A stretch of DNA of 5,390 bases from an uncultured Collinsella sp. (GTDB taxonomy: Bacteria; Actinomycetota; Coriobacteriia; Coriobacteriales; Coriobacteriaceae), in NCBI GenBank assembly GCA_902495265.1, contig CABUWR010000103.1, positions 1-5,390 of the forward strand, in the 5' to 3' direction. The notes under the pieces are model-generated. The model saw only the letters and a program-made list of their open reading frames with translations, searched no databases and was not told the DNA's origin. Below, piece after piece: positions 1 to 5,322 of this stretch. Each line of letters starts with the position of its first letter. Positions within the stretch are counted from its first letter, which is position 1. Both the position numbers and the translations under genes were made by a program.

Positions 1-160
1 CCTCCTCCTCGGCAGTCGTGCCGGCGGCAATATGTTCGGCAGACGTGCCGGCGACCAGGTCGATCTTCTCGTCCTCATCACCGTCGGGGCCTTCGCCGCG
101 CTCGATGATCTGGATGCCGTCAATCTCGTCCTTCTCGTCTTTCTTTTGAATCAGACCCAT
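1..160 (-). CDS. Acidic hypothetical protein, N-terminal part (runs off left edge)
   Basis: Only the first 53 codons are inside the window; the C-terminus lies beyond base 1. The ATG at 160-158 is chosen because AAGGAG (complement of 169-174) lies 8 nt upstream, the same spacing as the other genes here. The visible part is hydrophilic and strongly charged: it opens MGLIQKKDEKDEIDG, continues with an isoleucine-containing patch (IQIIERGEG), then an Asp/Glu-rich stretch around residues 24-35. From about residue 37 it enters a short repeat of nine residues (AGTSAEHIA, then AGTTAEEE). No signal peptide or membrane segment is visible, so the N-terminus is probably cytosolic and disordered. I do not recognise the family. 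It lies 126 bp downstream of isocitrate dehydrogenase with two hairpins between, so it may be a separate transcription unit. Confidence 0.7.
   Translation of the reverse strand, partial: MGLIQKKDEKDEIDGIQIIERGEGPDGDEDEKIDLVAGTSAEHIAAGTTAEEE
10..53 (-). repeat. 27-bp-spaced direct repeat inside the acidic protein gene
   Basis: The 17-mers at 10-26 and 37-53 differ at one base (position 16 versus 43), and lie 27 bp apart, that is nine codons. In the protein they give the repeated AGT(S/T)AE motif. The second unit is cut by the window edge, so there may be more copies to the left. Confidence 0.6.
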
Positions 161-198
161 ATCAGTTACTCCTTGTTAGGAAACATAGTCCCCAATAG

Positions 199-227
199 AA
201 TACGCCCGGCAAAGCGCCGGGCGTATT
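199..227 (-). terminator. GC-rich 12-bp hairpin between isocitrate dehydrogenase and the acidic protein gene
   Basis: The arms 199-210 and 216-227 are perfectly complementary over 12 bp, with a 5-nt loop (211-215). The stem is GC-rich in the middle and AT at its base, as in intrinsic terminators. On the minus strand the following bases are CTATTGGGGACT, which is not a proper T run, so termination may be weak or factor-assisted. It is the likely 3' end of the isocitrate dehydrogenase transcript, but it also sits only 24 bp upstream of the next ribosome binding site, so it could be a leader structure. Confidence 0.55.
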
Positions 228-243
228 GATTCTTAGGTTATAC

Positions 244-274
244 GCAAACACTTAAGTACTAATTAGGCGTTTGC
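244..274 (-). other. AT-rich hairpin just after the isocitrate dehydrogenase stop
   Basis: The arms 244-251 and 267-274 pair over 8 bp when one G-U wobble is allowed; after one mismatch three more pairs are possible, closing a 7-nt loop. It starts 12 nt after the isocitrate dehydrogenase stop codon, upstream of the stronger hairpin at 199-227. It may protect or shape the 3' end of the mRNA. There is no T run. Confidence 0.35.
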
Positions 275-286
275 AGCGTGCATACC

Positions 287-1372
287 TTAGACCAGGTGCG
301 CGATAACGGCATCGGCAAAGGCCTGCGTGCCCACAGCGCCCTCAACGGAGCCGGTCTGGGCACGACGCACGTCGCCGGTAACCTGCTCGCCCTCGTCGAG
401 CGTGGCAGATACGGCGGCACGAATGCGATTGGCAGCATCGTTCTCGCCCAGGTGATCGAGCATCATCGCAGCAGAGAGGATCTCGGCCGTGGGGTTGGCT
501 ATATCCTTGCCTGCGATATCGGGTGCGGAGCCGTGCGTTGCCTCGAAGATGGCGCAGTCGGCACCGATGTTGGAGCCGGGGGCCATGCCCAGACCGCCCA
601 CCAGGCCGGCGCACAGGTCACTCACGATGTCGCCGTACAGGTTGGGCAGCACCAGGACATCGAAGTCGTTGGGGTTCTGGACCAGGCCCATGCAGGTGGC
701 GTCGACGATCTTGTCGTTGAACTCGATATCGGGATAGTTGGCGGCCACCTCGCGCGCAACGCGTAGGAACAGGCCGTCGGTCGCCTTCATGATGTTGGCC
801 TTGTGCACGGCCGTCACCTTTTTGCGGCCGCAGCGACGGGCATACTCAAAGGCATACTCCACAATACGGCGGCTCTTGGCGATGGAGATCGGCTTGATCG
901 AGATCGCGGAATCGGCGGCGAAGGTCTTCTGGCCCGAGCGCTCGACGAGCTGCGAGAGCTCCTCGACCTCGGCAGCGCCCTCATCGAACTCGATGCCAGC
1001 GTAGAGGTCCTCGGTGTTCTCGCGCACGATGACCAGGTCAACGTCGCGGAAGCGCGAGCCGTCGCCCGGCTGCGACAGGCAGGGGCGCACGCAGGCGTAC
1101 AGGTCAAAATGCTTGCGCAGGGCCACGTTGACGCTGCGGAAACCCGTGCCGACCGGCGTGGTGATGGGACCCTTGATGGCAACCTTGGTCTCGGCGACCG
1201 CATCGAGCACGTGCTGGGGCAGCGGCGTGCCAAACTCGTCCATGACGCCGGCGCCGGCCTCCTGGACGTTCCAGTTGATCTGGACACCGGCGGCCTCGAC
1301 CACGCGGCGCATGGCCTGCGTAATCTCGGGACCGATACCGTCACCGGGAATCAGGACTACATCGTGCGCCAT
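287..1372 (-). CDS. icd: NAD-dependent isocitrate dehydrogenase
   Basis: This cytosolic enzyme oxidatively decarboxylates isocitrate to 2-oxoglutarate, feeding glutamate synthesis and, where present, the citric acid cycle. The 361-residue protein belongs to the isocitrate/isopropylmalate dehydrogenase family and is complete. It begins with the family signature [11 protein letters not shown] (residues 8-18). S80, N82, R86 and R96 (RSVNVALRK and the following RP) match the isocitrate-binding residues of the family and differ from isopropylmalate dehydrogenases. RENTE is at 117-121 followed by Y124, the catalytic lysine is K191 in VHKANIM, and the metal aspartates are D224, D248 and D252. In the nucleotide loop ([11 protein letters not shown], 280-290) D285 and I286 replace the Lys-Tyr pair of NADP enzymes such as E. 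coli Icd, indicating NAD. The ATG at 1372 has GAGGAG 9 nt upstream, inside the last codons of the preceding gene, which ends 6 nt before; the two are probably translationally coupled. A tartrate or other relative is less likely given the S80/N82 pair. Confidence 0.93.
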   Translation of the reverse strand: MAHDVVLIPGDGIGPEITQAMRRVVEAAGVQINWNVQEAGAGVMDEFGTPLPQHVLDAVAETKVAIKGPITTPVGTGFRSVNVALRKHFDLYACVRPCLSQPGDGSRFRDVDLVIVRENTEDLYAGIEFDEGAAEVEELSQLVERSGQKTFAADSAISIKPISIAKSRRIVEYAFEYARRCGRKKVTAVHKANIMKATDGLFLRVAREVAANYPDIEFNDKIVDATCMGLVQNPNDFDVLVLPNLYGDIVSDLCAGLVGGLGMAPGSNIGADCAIFEATHGSAPDIAGKDIANPTAEILSAAMMLDHLGENDAANRIRAAVSATLDEGEQVTGDVRRAQTGSVEGAVGTQAFADAVIAHLV

Positions 1373-1378
1373 AATCTG

Positions 1379-2077
1379 TTACTCCTCGTCTTCGGCGTCG
1401 TCAGCTTTTTTAACGCTAGCACGCTTCTTCTTTTTGGAGAGATCCAGGCCAAAACGTTTAACAAGCATTTCGCAAATCTCGCTCGAACGGGCCTTGAGAT
1501 AGCTGCCCTTGCCGTTCTCGGCGTCGAACTTAAGGCGCAGCGCGAGCTTCTCGGCAACCTCGGCGTCGATCTCGCCCTGGCAAAACTCGTACAGGCAACC
1601 GAGCATGTCGCGATACTCAAGGTCGCCGTGGTAGCACTGGATGGCCTCGTCCAGGATGGGCCAAGCCTCGCGCGAACGCTCGACGCTCGTGGCACCCCAC
1701 ACGCACAGCAGGCGGAAGGCGGCATAGCGCAGCGTGGAGGAGATCTCGTCGAACAGTGCAGTCTCGGCGCCCTCAAAGGCATCGCCCAGCTGCTCGGGGC
1801 AGGTAGTGGCGAGCGCCGTCAGGGCATCGAGGGCCTCCCAGCGGGTCTGAGCCTCGGGGCGGTCGAGCGCCTCGATCAGCGCGGGCACGCAGGGCACGAC
1901 GCGCTGCGGATCGCGCTCGGCAAGCAGGTGCAGCACGCGGGCGGCAAACTGGCGGATGCGGCGCGTGGGGCAGCCGAGCTCCTTGACCAGACGGTCGACG
2001 GCGTTCTCGTTCTCCTCTGCCAGCTGAAGCTGTGCCAGCTCCTCGTCGGTGAGCTGTTCGTCTTTGTTTTCTGCCAT
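1379..2077 (-). CDS. HEAT-like helical repeat protein
   Basis: A 232-residue soluble protein without signal peptide or membrane segments. After an acidic, Glu/Gln-rich start (1-27), residues about 28-207 form consecutive pairs of amphipathic helices like HEAT or armadillo repeats; the clearest are at about 37-56 (RRIRQFAARVLHLLAE), 60-92 (VVPCVPALIEAL then a second helix with WEALDALTALA) and 113-128 (SSTLRYAAFRLLCVWG). The C-terminus is a Lys-rich patch (KKKKRASVKK, 215-224) followed by an acidic end. Such folds usually act as scaffolds or adaptors; no catalytic motif is seen and I cannot name a function. The ATG at 2077 has AAGAGG 5 nt upstream (2083-2088). It lies 15 nt after the membrane protein gene and 6 nt before isocitrate dehydrogenase, and its last codons supply the latter's ribosome binding site, so it belongs to the four-gene cluster. 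Confidence 0.82.
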   Translation of the reverse strand: MAENKDEQLTDEELAQLQLAEENENAVDRLVKELGCPTRRIRQFAARVLHLLAERDPQRVVPCVPALIEALDRPEAQTRWEALDALTALATTCPEQLGDAFEGAETALFDEISSTLRYAAFRLLCVWGATSVERSREAWPILDEAIQCYHGDLEYRDMLGCLYEFCQGEIDAEVAEKLALRLKFDAENGKGSYLKARSSEICEMLVKRFGLDLSKKKKRASVKKADDAEDEE

Positions 2078-2092
2078 AGTTACCTCTTCTTA

Positions 2093-2521
2093 CTATTTCT
2101 TAGCGTGCTTGCCAGCACCCTTGCTGTCATCGGTGACCGAGATGAGCTGTCGGTCGGCCGCGCCATTGCGACGCGCACGGCGGCGTTCCTCAGCGTCGCC
2201 CGCGTCGGCGGCGGCGCGATGAGCCTTGTTGACGTTAAAGACCTCGTCGTGCTTGCGCCACGGACCGACGGACTCGCCAAAGCTCATCTTAAGACCGGCG
2301 ATAAATCCGCCGAGCCAGCCGATCGGCGCAAACTGCACCAGCGGGAACAGCGAGAACACCCAGGTCAGCAGGACGACTGCCGCCGCGCCTGCAAAGTTGG
2401 CAATCCAGTAGTCGCGCTTGGTGATCACGCGCTTTTCGCAGGCCCACTGGCCGCACAAAAAGCCAATGTAGATCGCAAAGAGAAAGAGCACCAGCGCTAG
2501 TACCACGAACGTCCAGCTCAT
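2093..2521 (-). CDS. Small membrane protein with charged C-terminal tail
   Basis: A 142-residue protein starting MSWTFVVLALVLFLF. One hydrophobic segment spans residues about 3-25, a second about 39-61 and a third weaker one about 62-79 (PIGWLGGFIAGL), the last two joined by a very short turn. The remaining 60 residues are soluble and basic (EERRRARRN at 111-119, ending GKHAKK), so by the positive-inside rule the tail is probably cytoplasmic. The reading frame is open for 12 codons further upstream, but the ATG at 2521 is preferred: GGGGAG (2530-2535) lies 8 nt before it, and the hydrophobic segment starts at once. This ribosome binding site overlaps the final codons and stop of the oxidoreductase gene, leaving 5 nt between stop and start, which suggests translational coupling. 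No known transporter or enzyme signature is recognised; it could be a membrane anchor or partner for its neighbours. Confidence 0.8.
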   Translation of the reverse strand: MSWTFVVLALVLFLFAIYIGFLCGQWACEKRVITKRDYWIANFAGAAAVVLLTWVFSLFPLVQFAPIGWLGGFIAGLKMSFGESVGPWRKHDEVFNVNKAHRAAADAGDAEERRRARRNGAADRQLISVTDDSKGAGKHAKK

Positions 2522-2526
2522 GGGCG

Positions 2527-3606
2527 CTACTCCCCGTGATGGTGGCCGCAGCAGCACTCGTGGCCGTCGTCATGGCCGTGGCCGCCGCAGCACTCGTGGT
2601 CCTCGCCGTGATGGTGACCGCAACCGCACTCATGGTCGTCGCCGTGCTCGCCGCAACCGCAGCCTTCCTCGTGAGCGCCATGCTCCTCGGGACGATACTG
2701 CGACCAGTCCAGACCGGCGGCGATGGCGTCGGCCTCCTCCTTATAGAGGACCGTGATGGCCTGGGTGCCCAGCTTGGCACCACCGATGGCGTCGAGCATG
2801 TCGTAGAGCGTAAAGGCCACGTCGGCGCCGGGCAGCGCAAGCTCGCGGTCGTCGGCATAGGCGAGCGCCAAGCGCAGGTCCTTGATGAAGTGCTCGACCA
2901 TAAAGCCGGGCTTGTAGTCGCCGTCGAGCGCCTTGGGAGCCAGGCTCTCCATGGCGCCGGACTTGCCGGTACCGCCCAGGATCATCTGGCGGGTCTTCTC
3001 CAGGTCAAGGCCGCTCAGCTCGGCAAATGCCATGGCGTCTGCCATGCCGACCATGCAGGCGCCCAGTGACACCTGGTTAGCGAGCTTGGCAGCCTGGCCC
3101 TTGCCGGCGCCGTCGAAGCAGCAGATGGTTGCCGCAAAGGTGGAAAGGATATCGCGAACCGGAGCGATGTCGTTCTCGGTGGCGCCCACGATAGCCGTGA
3201 GCGTGCCGGCGATAGCTCCCGACTCGCCGCCGGTGACGGGGCAGTCAAACGCCATGCGACCAGAAACCTGGGCGGCCTCGGCAATGTCACGGGCGAGCTC
3301 GGGCGAGCTCGTGGTGAGGTCGATCAGGACCGCGCCGGGCTTAGTGCACGCGAGCAGACCGTCACCCGCCAGGTAGAGCTCCTCGACCTCGGAGGGATAA
3401 CCCACCATGGTAAAGACGACGTCGGCGTTCGCCGCGGCATCTGCCGGCGTATCGGCCCAGACGGCACCGCGCTCAACGAGCGCTGCAGCCTTGGACTTGG
3501 TGCGGTTGTTGACCGTGACGGGATAGCCGGCATCCAGGATGTGACCGGCGATGGGGGCACCCATGATTCCGGTGCCAATGAATGCGACGGAGAGCTTGTT
3601 TGCCAT
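2527..3606 (-). CDS. 3-hydroxyisobutyrate dehydrogenase-family oxidoreductase with His/Cys-rich C-terminal tail
   Basis: Members of this family reversibly oxidise beta-hydroxy acids such as 3-hydroxyisobutyrate or tartronate semialdehyde products, using NAD(P) in the cytosol. The Rossmann domain opens with FIGTGIMGAPIAG (9-21), the GxGxxG dinucleotide loop. NNRTKSK at 33-39 follows the second strand, and its Arg/Thr/Lys favour NADP over NAD. The substrate motif DCPVTGGESG is at 121-130 (family DAPVSGG), the catalytic lysine is K174 in GKGQAAKLANQ, and K242-D243 in FIKDLRLA match the helical C-terminal domain. The normal enzyme ends near residue 306, about the usual family length. A 51-residue extension follows (309-359) with 14 His and 9 Cys, described separately. 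The ATG at 3606 has AAAGGA 8 nt upstream. It is the first of four closely spaced genes. The exact substrate cannot be read from sequence; a succinic semialdehyde or glyoxylate reductase role is also possible. Confidence 0.9.
   Translation of the reverse strand: MANKLSVAFIGTGIMGAPIAGHILDAGYPVTVNNRTKSKAAALVERGAVWADTPADAAANADVVFTMVGYPSEVEELYLAGDGLLACTKPGAVLIDLTTSSPELARDIAEAAQVSGRMAFDCPVTGGESGAIAGTLTAIVGATENDIAPVRDILSTFAATICCFDGAGKGQAAKLANQVSLGACMVGMADAMAFAELSGLDLEKTRQMILGGTGKSGAMESLAPKALDGDYKPGFMVEHFIKDLRLALAYADDRELALPGADVAFTLYDMLDAIGGAKLGTQAITVLYKEEADAIAAGLDWSQYRPEEHGAHEEGCGCGEHGDDHECGCGHHHGEDHECCGGHGHDDGHECCCGHHHGE
2530..2634 (-). repeat. 36-bp tandem repeat encoding a His/Cys metal-binding tail
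   Basis: Codons 325-359 of the oxidoreductase consist of three consecutive units of 12 residues: 325-336 (HECGCGHHHGED), 337-348, and 349-359, the last ended by the stop codon. Units 1 and 3 are closest, differing at one residue, and lie 72 bp apart: 2531-2568 and 2603-2640 agree at 32 of 38 bases. A degenerate earlier copy is seen at residues 312-324 (HEEGCGCGEHGDD). Such repeats can expand or contract by slippage or unequal recombination. Confidence 0.8.
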
Positions 3607-3631
3607 GAAACCTTTCCTTTTGGGTTGGGTG

Positions 3632-3660
3632 TTATTACCAGGTTGAATACTCGGTGCCAG
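3632..3660 (-). promoter_or_regulatory. Weak promoter candidate for the four-gene cluster
   Basis: On the minus strand CTGGCA (3655-3660; four of six matches to TTGACA) and TAATAA (3632-3637; three of six to TATAAT) are separated by 17 bp. Transcription would start near 3625, just before the oxidoreductase ribosome binding site at 3615-3620. The position is sensible in the 98-bp gap after degV, and no terminator is seen in this gap, so read-through from degV is an alternative. Confidence 0.22.
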
Positions 3661-3704
3661 CGTTTGGGCTGTGAGTCGAGGGCGATTACGGACGCAGCGC
3701 TTGC

Positions 3705-4658
3705 CTACTGACCGCGCACGCGGCGGGCGATACGGTCGGAAAGCGACGCCTTGTCGGCGCGGTTCTTACCCCAAAACGCGCAGGCCACCATGCCGGGGCC
3801 CACGTGCGAGCCAATGGTGGGGCCCACGGAGCTGCGAATGATTGTGACGTCGGCGCAGCCCTCCTCCTTGCGGATGGCGGCTTCGAGCCAGTCACCGTCC
3901 TTCTCGGCATCGGCCGTCATGATGGCGATGGGCATGGTGCGATCGGGCACGTAGTTCTCGCGGAACGACTTGAGGATGGACTTGAGCGCCTTCTTGCGGC
4001 CGCGGTTGACGCCGATCAGCGACAGCGAGCCGGCAAGGTCGTAGGAAAGCTCGGGCTTGACGTCGAGTTTTGCCGTGAGCTGCGCCGCCGCGGGCGGAAT
4101 GCGGCCGCCAGCAGCCAGTGCGTCGAAGCTCTCGAGCGTAAAGTAGCCGTGAACGTAGGTCTTTGCCTCGTTTGCCCAATCGACCAGCTGCTTGGCGGTC
4201 AGTCCCGCCGAACGCTGGCGCACGGCCTCGAGCGCCAAGAGTGCGCCGGTCGCACAGGGCAGAGCGTTGTCGACCACGTAGAGCTCAAAGTTGGGATACT
4301 CGGCGCGCACGGCGTCTGCCGCCTGGCACGCGGAGTTGTAGCTCGACGACAGTGCCGAGGTAAAGCACAGGTAGACCGTGGGCGTGCCCTCTTTGGCGCA
4401 CTCGGTAAAGAACTCGATATAGCGACCGAGCGACACAGCCGAGGTGGACACGCGGGCACCAGCGCGCATGCGGTCGTAGAACTCCTTAGGGCTCATGCTC
4501 GACCAGATGTCGTCCGTGCGCTCCTCGCCATCGATAATGAAGGGGAAACCCAGGATATCGACATCAAGGTTCGCGGCGACCTCGGGGCTAAAGTCGCAGC
4601 AGGTATCGACGACGATGCGGCAACGGTCCGAATGACCGGCGGATGCGGCCTTGTCCAT
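3705..4658 (-). CDS. DegV family fatty-acid-binding protein
   Basis: DegV proteins are cytosolic carriers that hold one fatty acid; in Firmicutes the FakB members present it to the kinase FakA for phosphorylation and entry into phospholipid synthesis. This 317-residue protein is of normal length. Seen in order, numbered from the ATG: the first strand and Asp motif IVVDTCCDFSPE (15-26), the TSAVS loop (72-76, family TSQPS type), TSALSSSYNSA (100-110), GGRIPPAAAQL (184-194), and the glycine-rich GPTIGSHVGPG (279-289) with H285, which lines the lipid head-group pocket. Two start codons are adjacent: TTG at 4661 and ATG at 4658. The ATG is preferred because AAGGAG (4667-4672) lies 8 nt before it against 5 nt for the TTG. 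It follows hpf with a terminator between, and precedes the four-gene cluster by 98 bp. No FakA gene is in the window, so the partner is unknown. Confidence 0.92.
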   Translation of the reverse strand: MDKAASAGHSDRCRIVVDTCCDFSPEVAANLDVDILGFPFIIDGEERTDDIWSSMSPKEFYDRMRAGARVSTSAVSLGRYIEFFTECAKEGTPTVYLCFTSALSSSYNSACQAADAVRAEYPNFELYVVDNALPCATGALLALEAVRQRSAGLTAKQLVDWANEAKTYVHGYFTLESFDALAAGGRIPPAAAQLTAKLDVKPELSYDLAGSLSLIGVNRGRKKALKSILKSFRENYVPDRTMPIAIMTADAEKDGDWLEAAIRKEEGCADVTIIRSSVGPTIGSHVGPGMVACAFWGKNRADKASLSDRIARRVRGQ

Positions 4659-4666
4659 CAAAGCGA

Positions 4667-4672
4667 CTCCTT
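4667..4672 (-). promoter_or_regulatory. degV ribosome binding site (decides start)
   Basis: AAGGAG on the minus strand. The 8-nt spacer to the ATG at 4658 matches the spacing seen at 160, 2521 and 3606 and argues against the TTG at 4661. The site begins 4 nt after the T run of the hpf terminator, so a terminated transcript would not include it. Confidence 0.75.
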
Positions 4673-4676
4673 ACGT

Positions 4677-4708
4677 AAAAAGGCGGCCACCCGCATGGGA
4701 TGGCCGCC
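4677..4708 (-). terminator. Intrinsic terminator of hpf
   Basis: Perfect 8-bp GC-rich stem (4682-4689 with 4701-4708); the inside can pair three further G-C pairs (4690-4692 with 4697-4699) if one A is bulged, closing a GCAT tetraloop. On the minus strand the stem is followed directly by five Ts (complement of 4677-4681). This is a canonical rho-independent terminator oriented to stop hpf transcription. Its end is only 18 nt from the degV ATG, so it may also limit degV expression. Confidence 0.85.
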
Positions 4709-4711
4709 AAC

Positions 4712-4733
4712 CGTTAACTCATGCAAGTTAACG
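4712..4733 (-). other. Second hairpin in the hpf 3' region
   Basis: Perfect inverted repeat: 4712-4718 (CGTTAAC) and 4727-4733 (GTTAACG) with an 8-nt loop. It starts 4 nt after the hpf stop codon and lies immediately before the terminator, separated by 3 nt. There is no T run, so it is not a terminator alone. It may be an RNA hairpin stabilising the mRNA end, or a DNA site for a dimeric protein. Confidence 0.45.
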
Positions 4734-4737
4734 TATT

Positions 4738-5322
4738 TTACTCGTCAAGTGTTTCGATGCGGGGCTTGATGATGCCATATCCACCATTCTTACGGTGATA
4801 CACCACATTGATGAGACCGGTCGTCGCGTTCTCGAACACGTAGAAGTCGTGGCCCAGCAGATCGGTCTGCACCAGCGCCTGCTCCTCGGTCATCGGGGTG
4901 ACGTCGATAACCTTCTCGCGGACGAGCAGGTCGTCCTCTTCCTCGGGCAGCAGCAGGTCGGCCAGATCCTCGACGCGCTCGACCGGCGCGACATCCGCGG
5001 CGCTGGCACCGCCCTGGCGGTTGTCCACGACCTTGGTCTTGAACTTGCGCAGCTGGCGGGTGACCTTATCGGCGGAGAGATCGATGGCGGCATACATATC
5101 TGCGCCGTGCTCGGCAACGCGGATCACAGAGCCGCGGGCACGAACCGTGACCTCGACGATTGCCGGGTTGGGGTTCGAGGGGTTCTTCTCATAACGAAGC
5201 ACGACGTCGACTGTCATGGGCTCGATATCGAAAACCTTGAGCGCCTCACCGATCTTCTCATCCACATGCGCACGCAGAGCATCGGTTACCGTCGTCTTGC
5301 GTCCAGAAACCTTGATATCCAT
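4738..5322 (-). CDS. hpf: Ribosome hibernation promoting factor, long form
   Basis: HPF binds the decoding region of the 30S subunit in slow growth or stress, blocks mRNA and tRNA binding, and in its long form pairs two 70S ribosomes into inactive 100S dimers. The 194-residue protein has both parts. Residues 1 to about 103 are the S30AE/RaiA-type domain (MDIKVSGRKTTVTDALR, then the strand VEVTVRARG at 56-64, DMYAAIDLSADKVTRQLRK at 75-93 with the basic helix end KFKTK). An acidic linker follows (about 105-132, with LLPEEEDD), then the C-terminal dimerisation domain at about 133-187, with TPMTEEQALVQTDLLGHDFYVF and NVVYHRKNGGYGIIKP. The frame is open for 20 codons further up, but homology and GGAG at 5329-5332 (6 nt before) support the ATG at 5322. 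It is followed by its own terminator. The 68 bp upstream shows no convincing promoter before the window edge. Confidence 0.96.
   Translation of the reverse strand: MDIKVSGRKTTVTDALRAHVDEKIGEALKVFDIEPMTVDVVLRYEKNPSNPNPAIVEVTVRARGSVIRVAEHGADMYAAIDLSADKVTRQLRKFKTKVVDNRQGGASAADVAPVERVEDLADLLLPEEEDDLLVREKVIDVTPMTEEQALVQTDLLGHDFYVFENATTGLINVVYHRKNGGYGIIKPRIETLDE

Noticed and set aside
237..242. TATAAC as a -10 box for the acidic protein gene
   Set aside because: No matching -35 is found at 16-18 bp (only TAATTA or CTAATT), and it lies between two hairpins; too weak to list as a promoter.
278..766. Plus-strand open frame of 162 codons within isocitrate dehydrogenase
   Set aside because: It is antisense to a well-conserved enzyme, with no ribosome binding site or family resemblance.
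803..2500. A long open frame (565 codons) on the plus strand, antisense to three genes
   Set aside because: It lies opposite isocitrate dehydrogenase, the HEAT-like gene and the membrane protein gene, which have recognisable folds or strong ribosome binding sites. GC-rich codon bias commonly leaves the antisense frame open. The translated protein resembles no family and crosses the gaps between real genes.
2536..3069. Plus-strand hydrophobic open frame opposite the His/Cys tail, looking like a membrane protein
   Set aside because: The hydrophobic Val/Ala runs arise because codons for His, Gly and Asp read as Val, Ala and Met-type codons on the other strand. The minus-strand dehydrogenase is unambiguous.
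4661..4661. TTG as the degV start
   Set aside because: The adjacent ATG at 4658 has the better 8-nt spacing from AAGGAG and is the stronger codon; the difference is one residue.
3804..4769. Plus-strand open frame of 321 codons over degV
   Set aside because: It is antisense to a clear DegV protein and runs through the hpf terminator; another GC-driven shadow.
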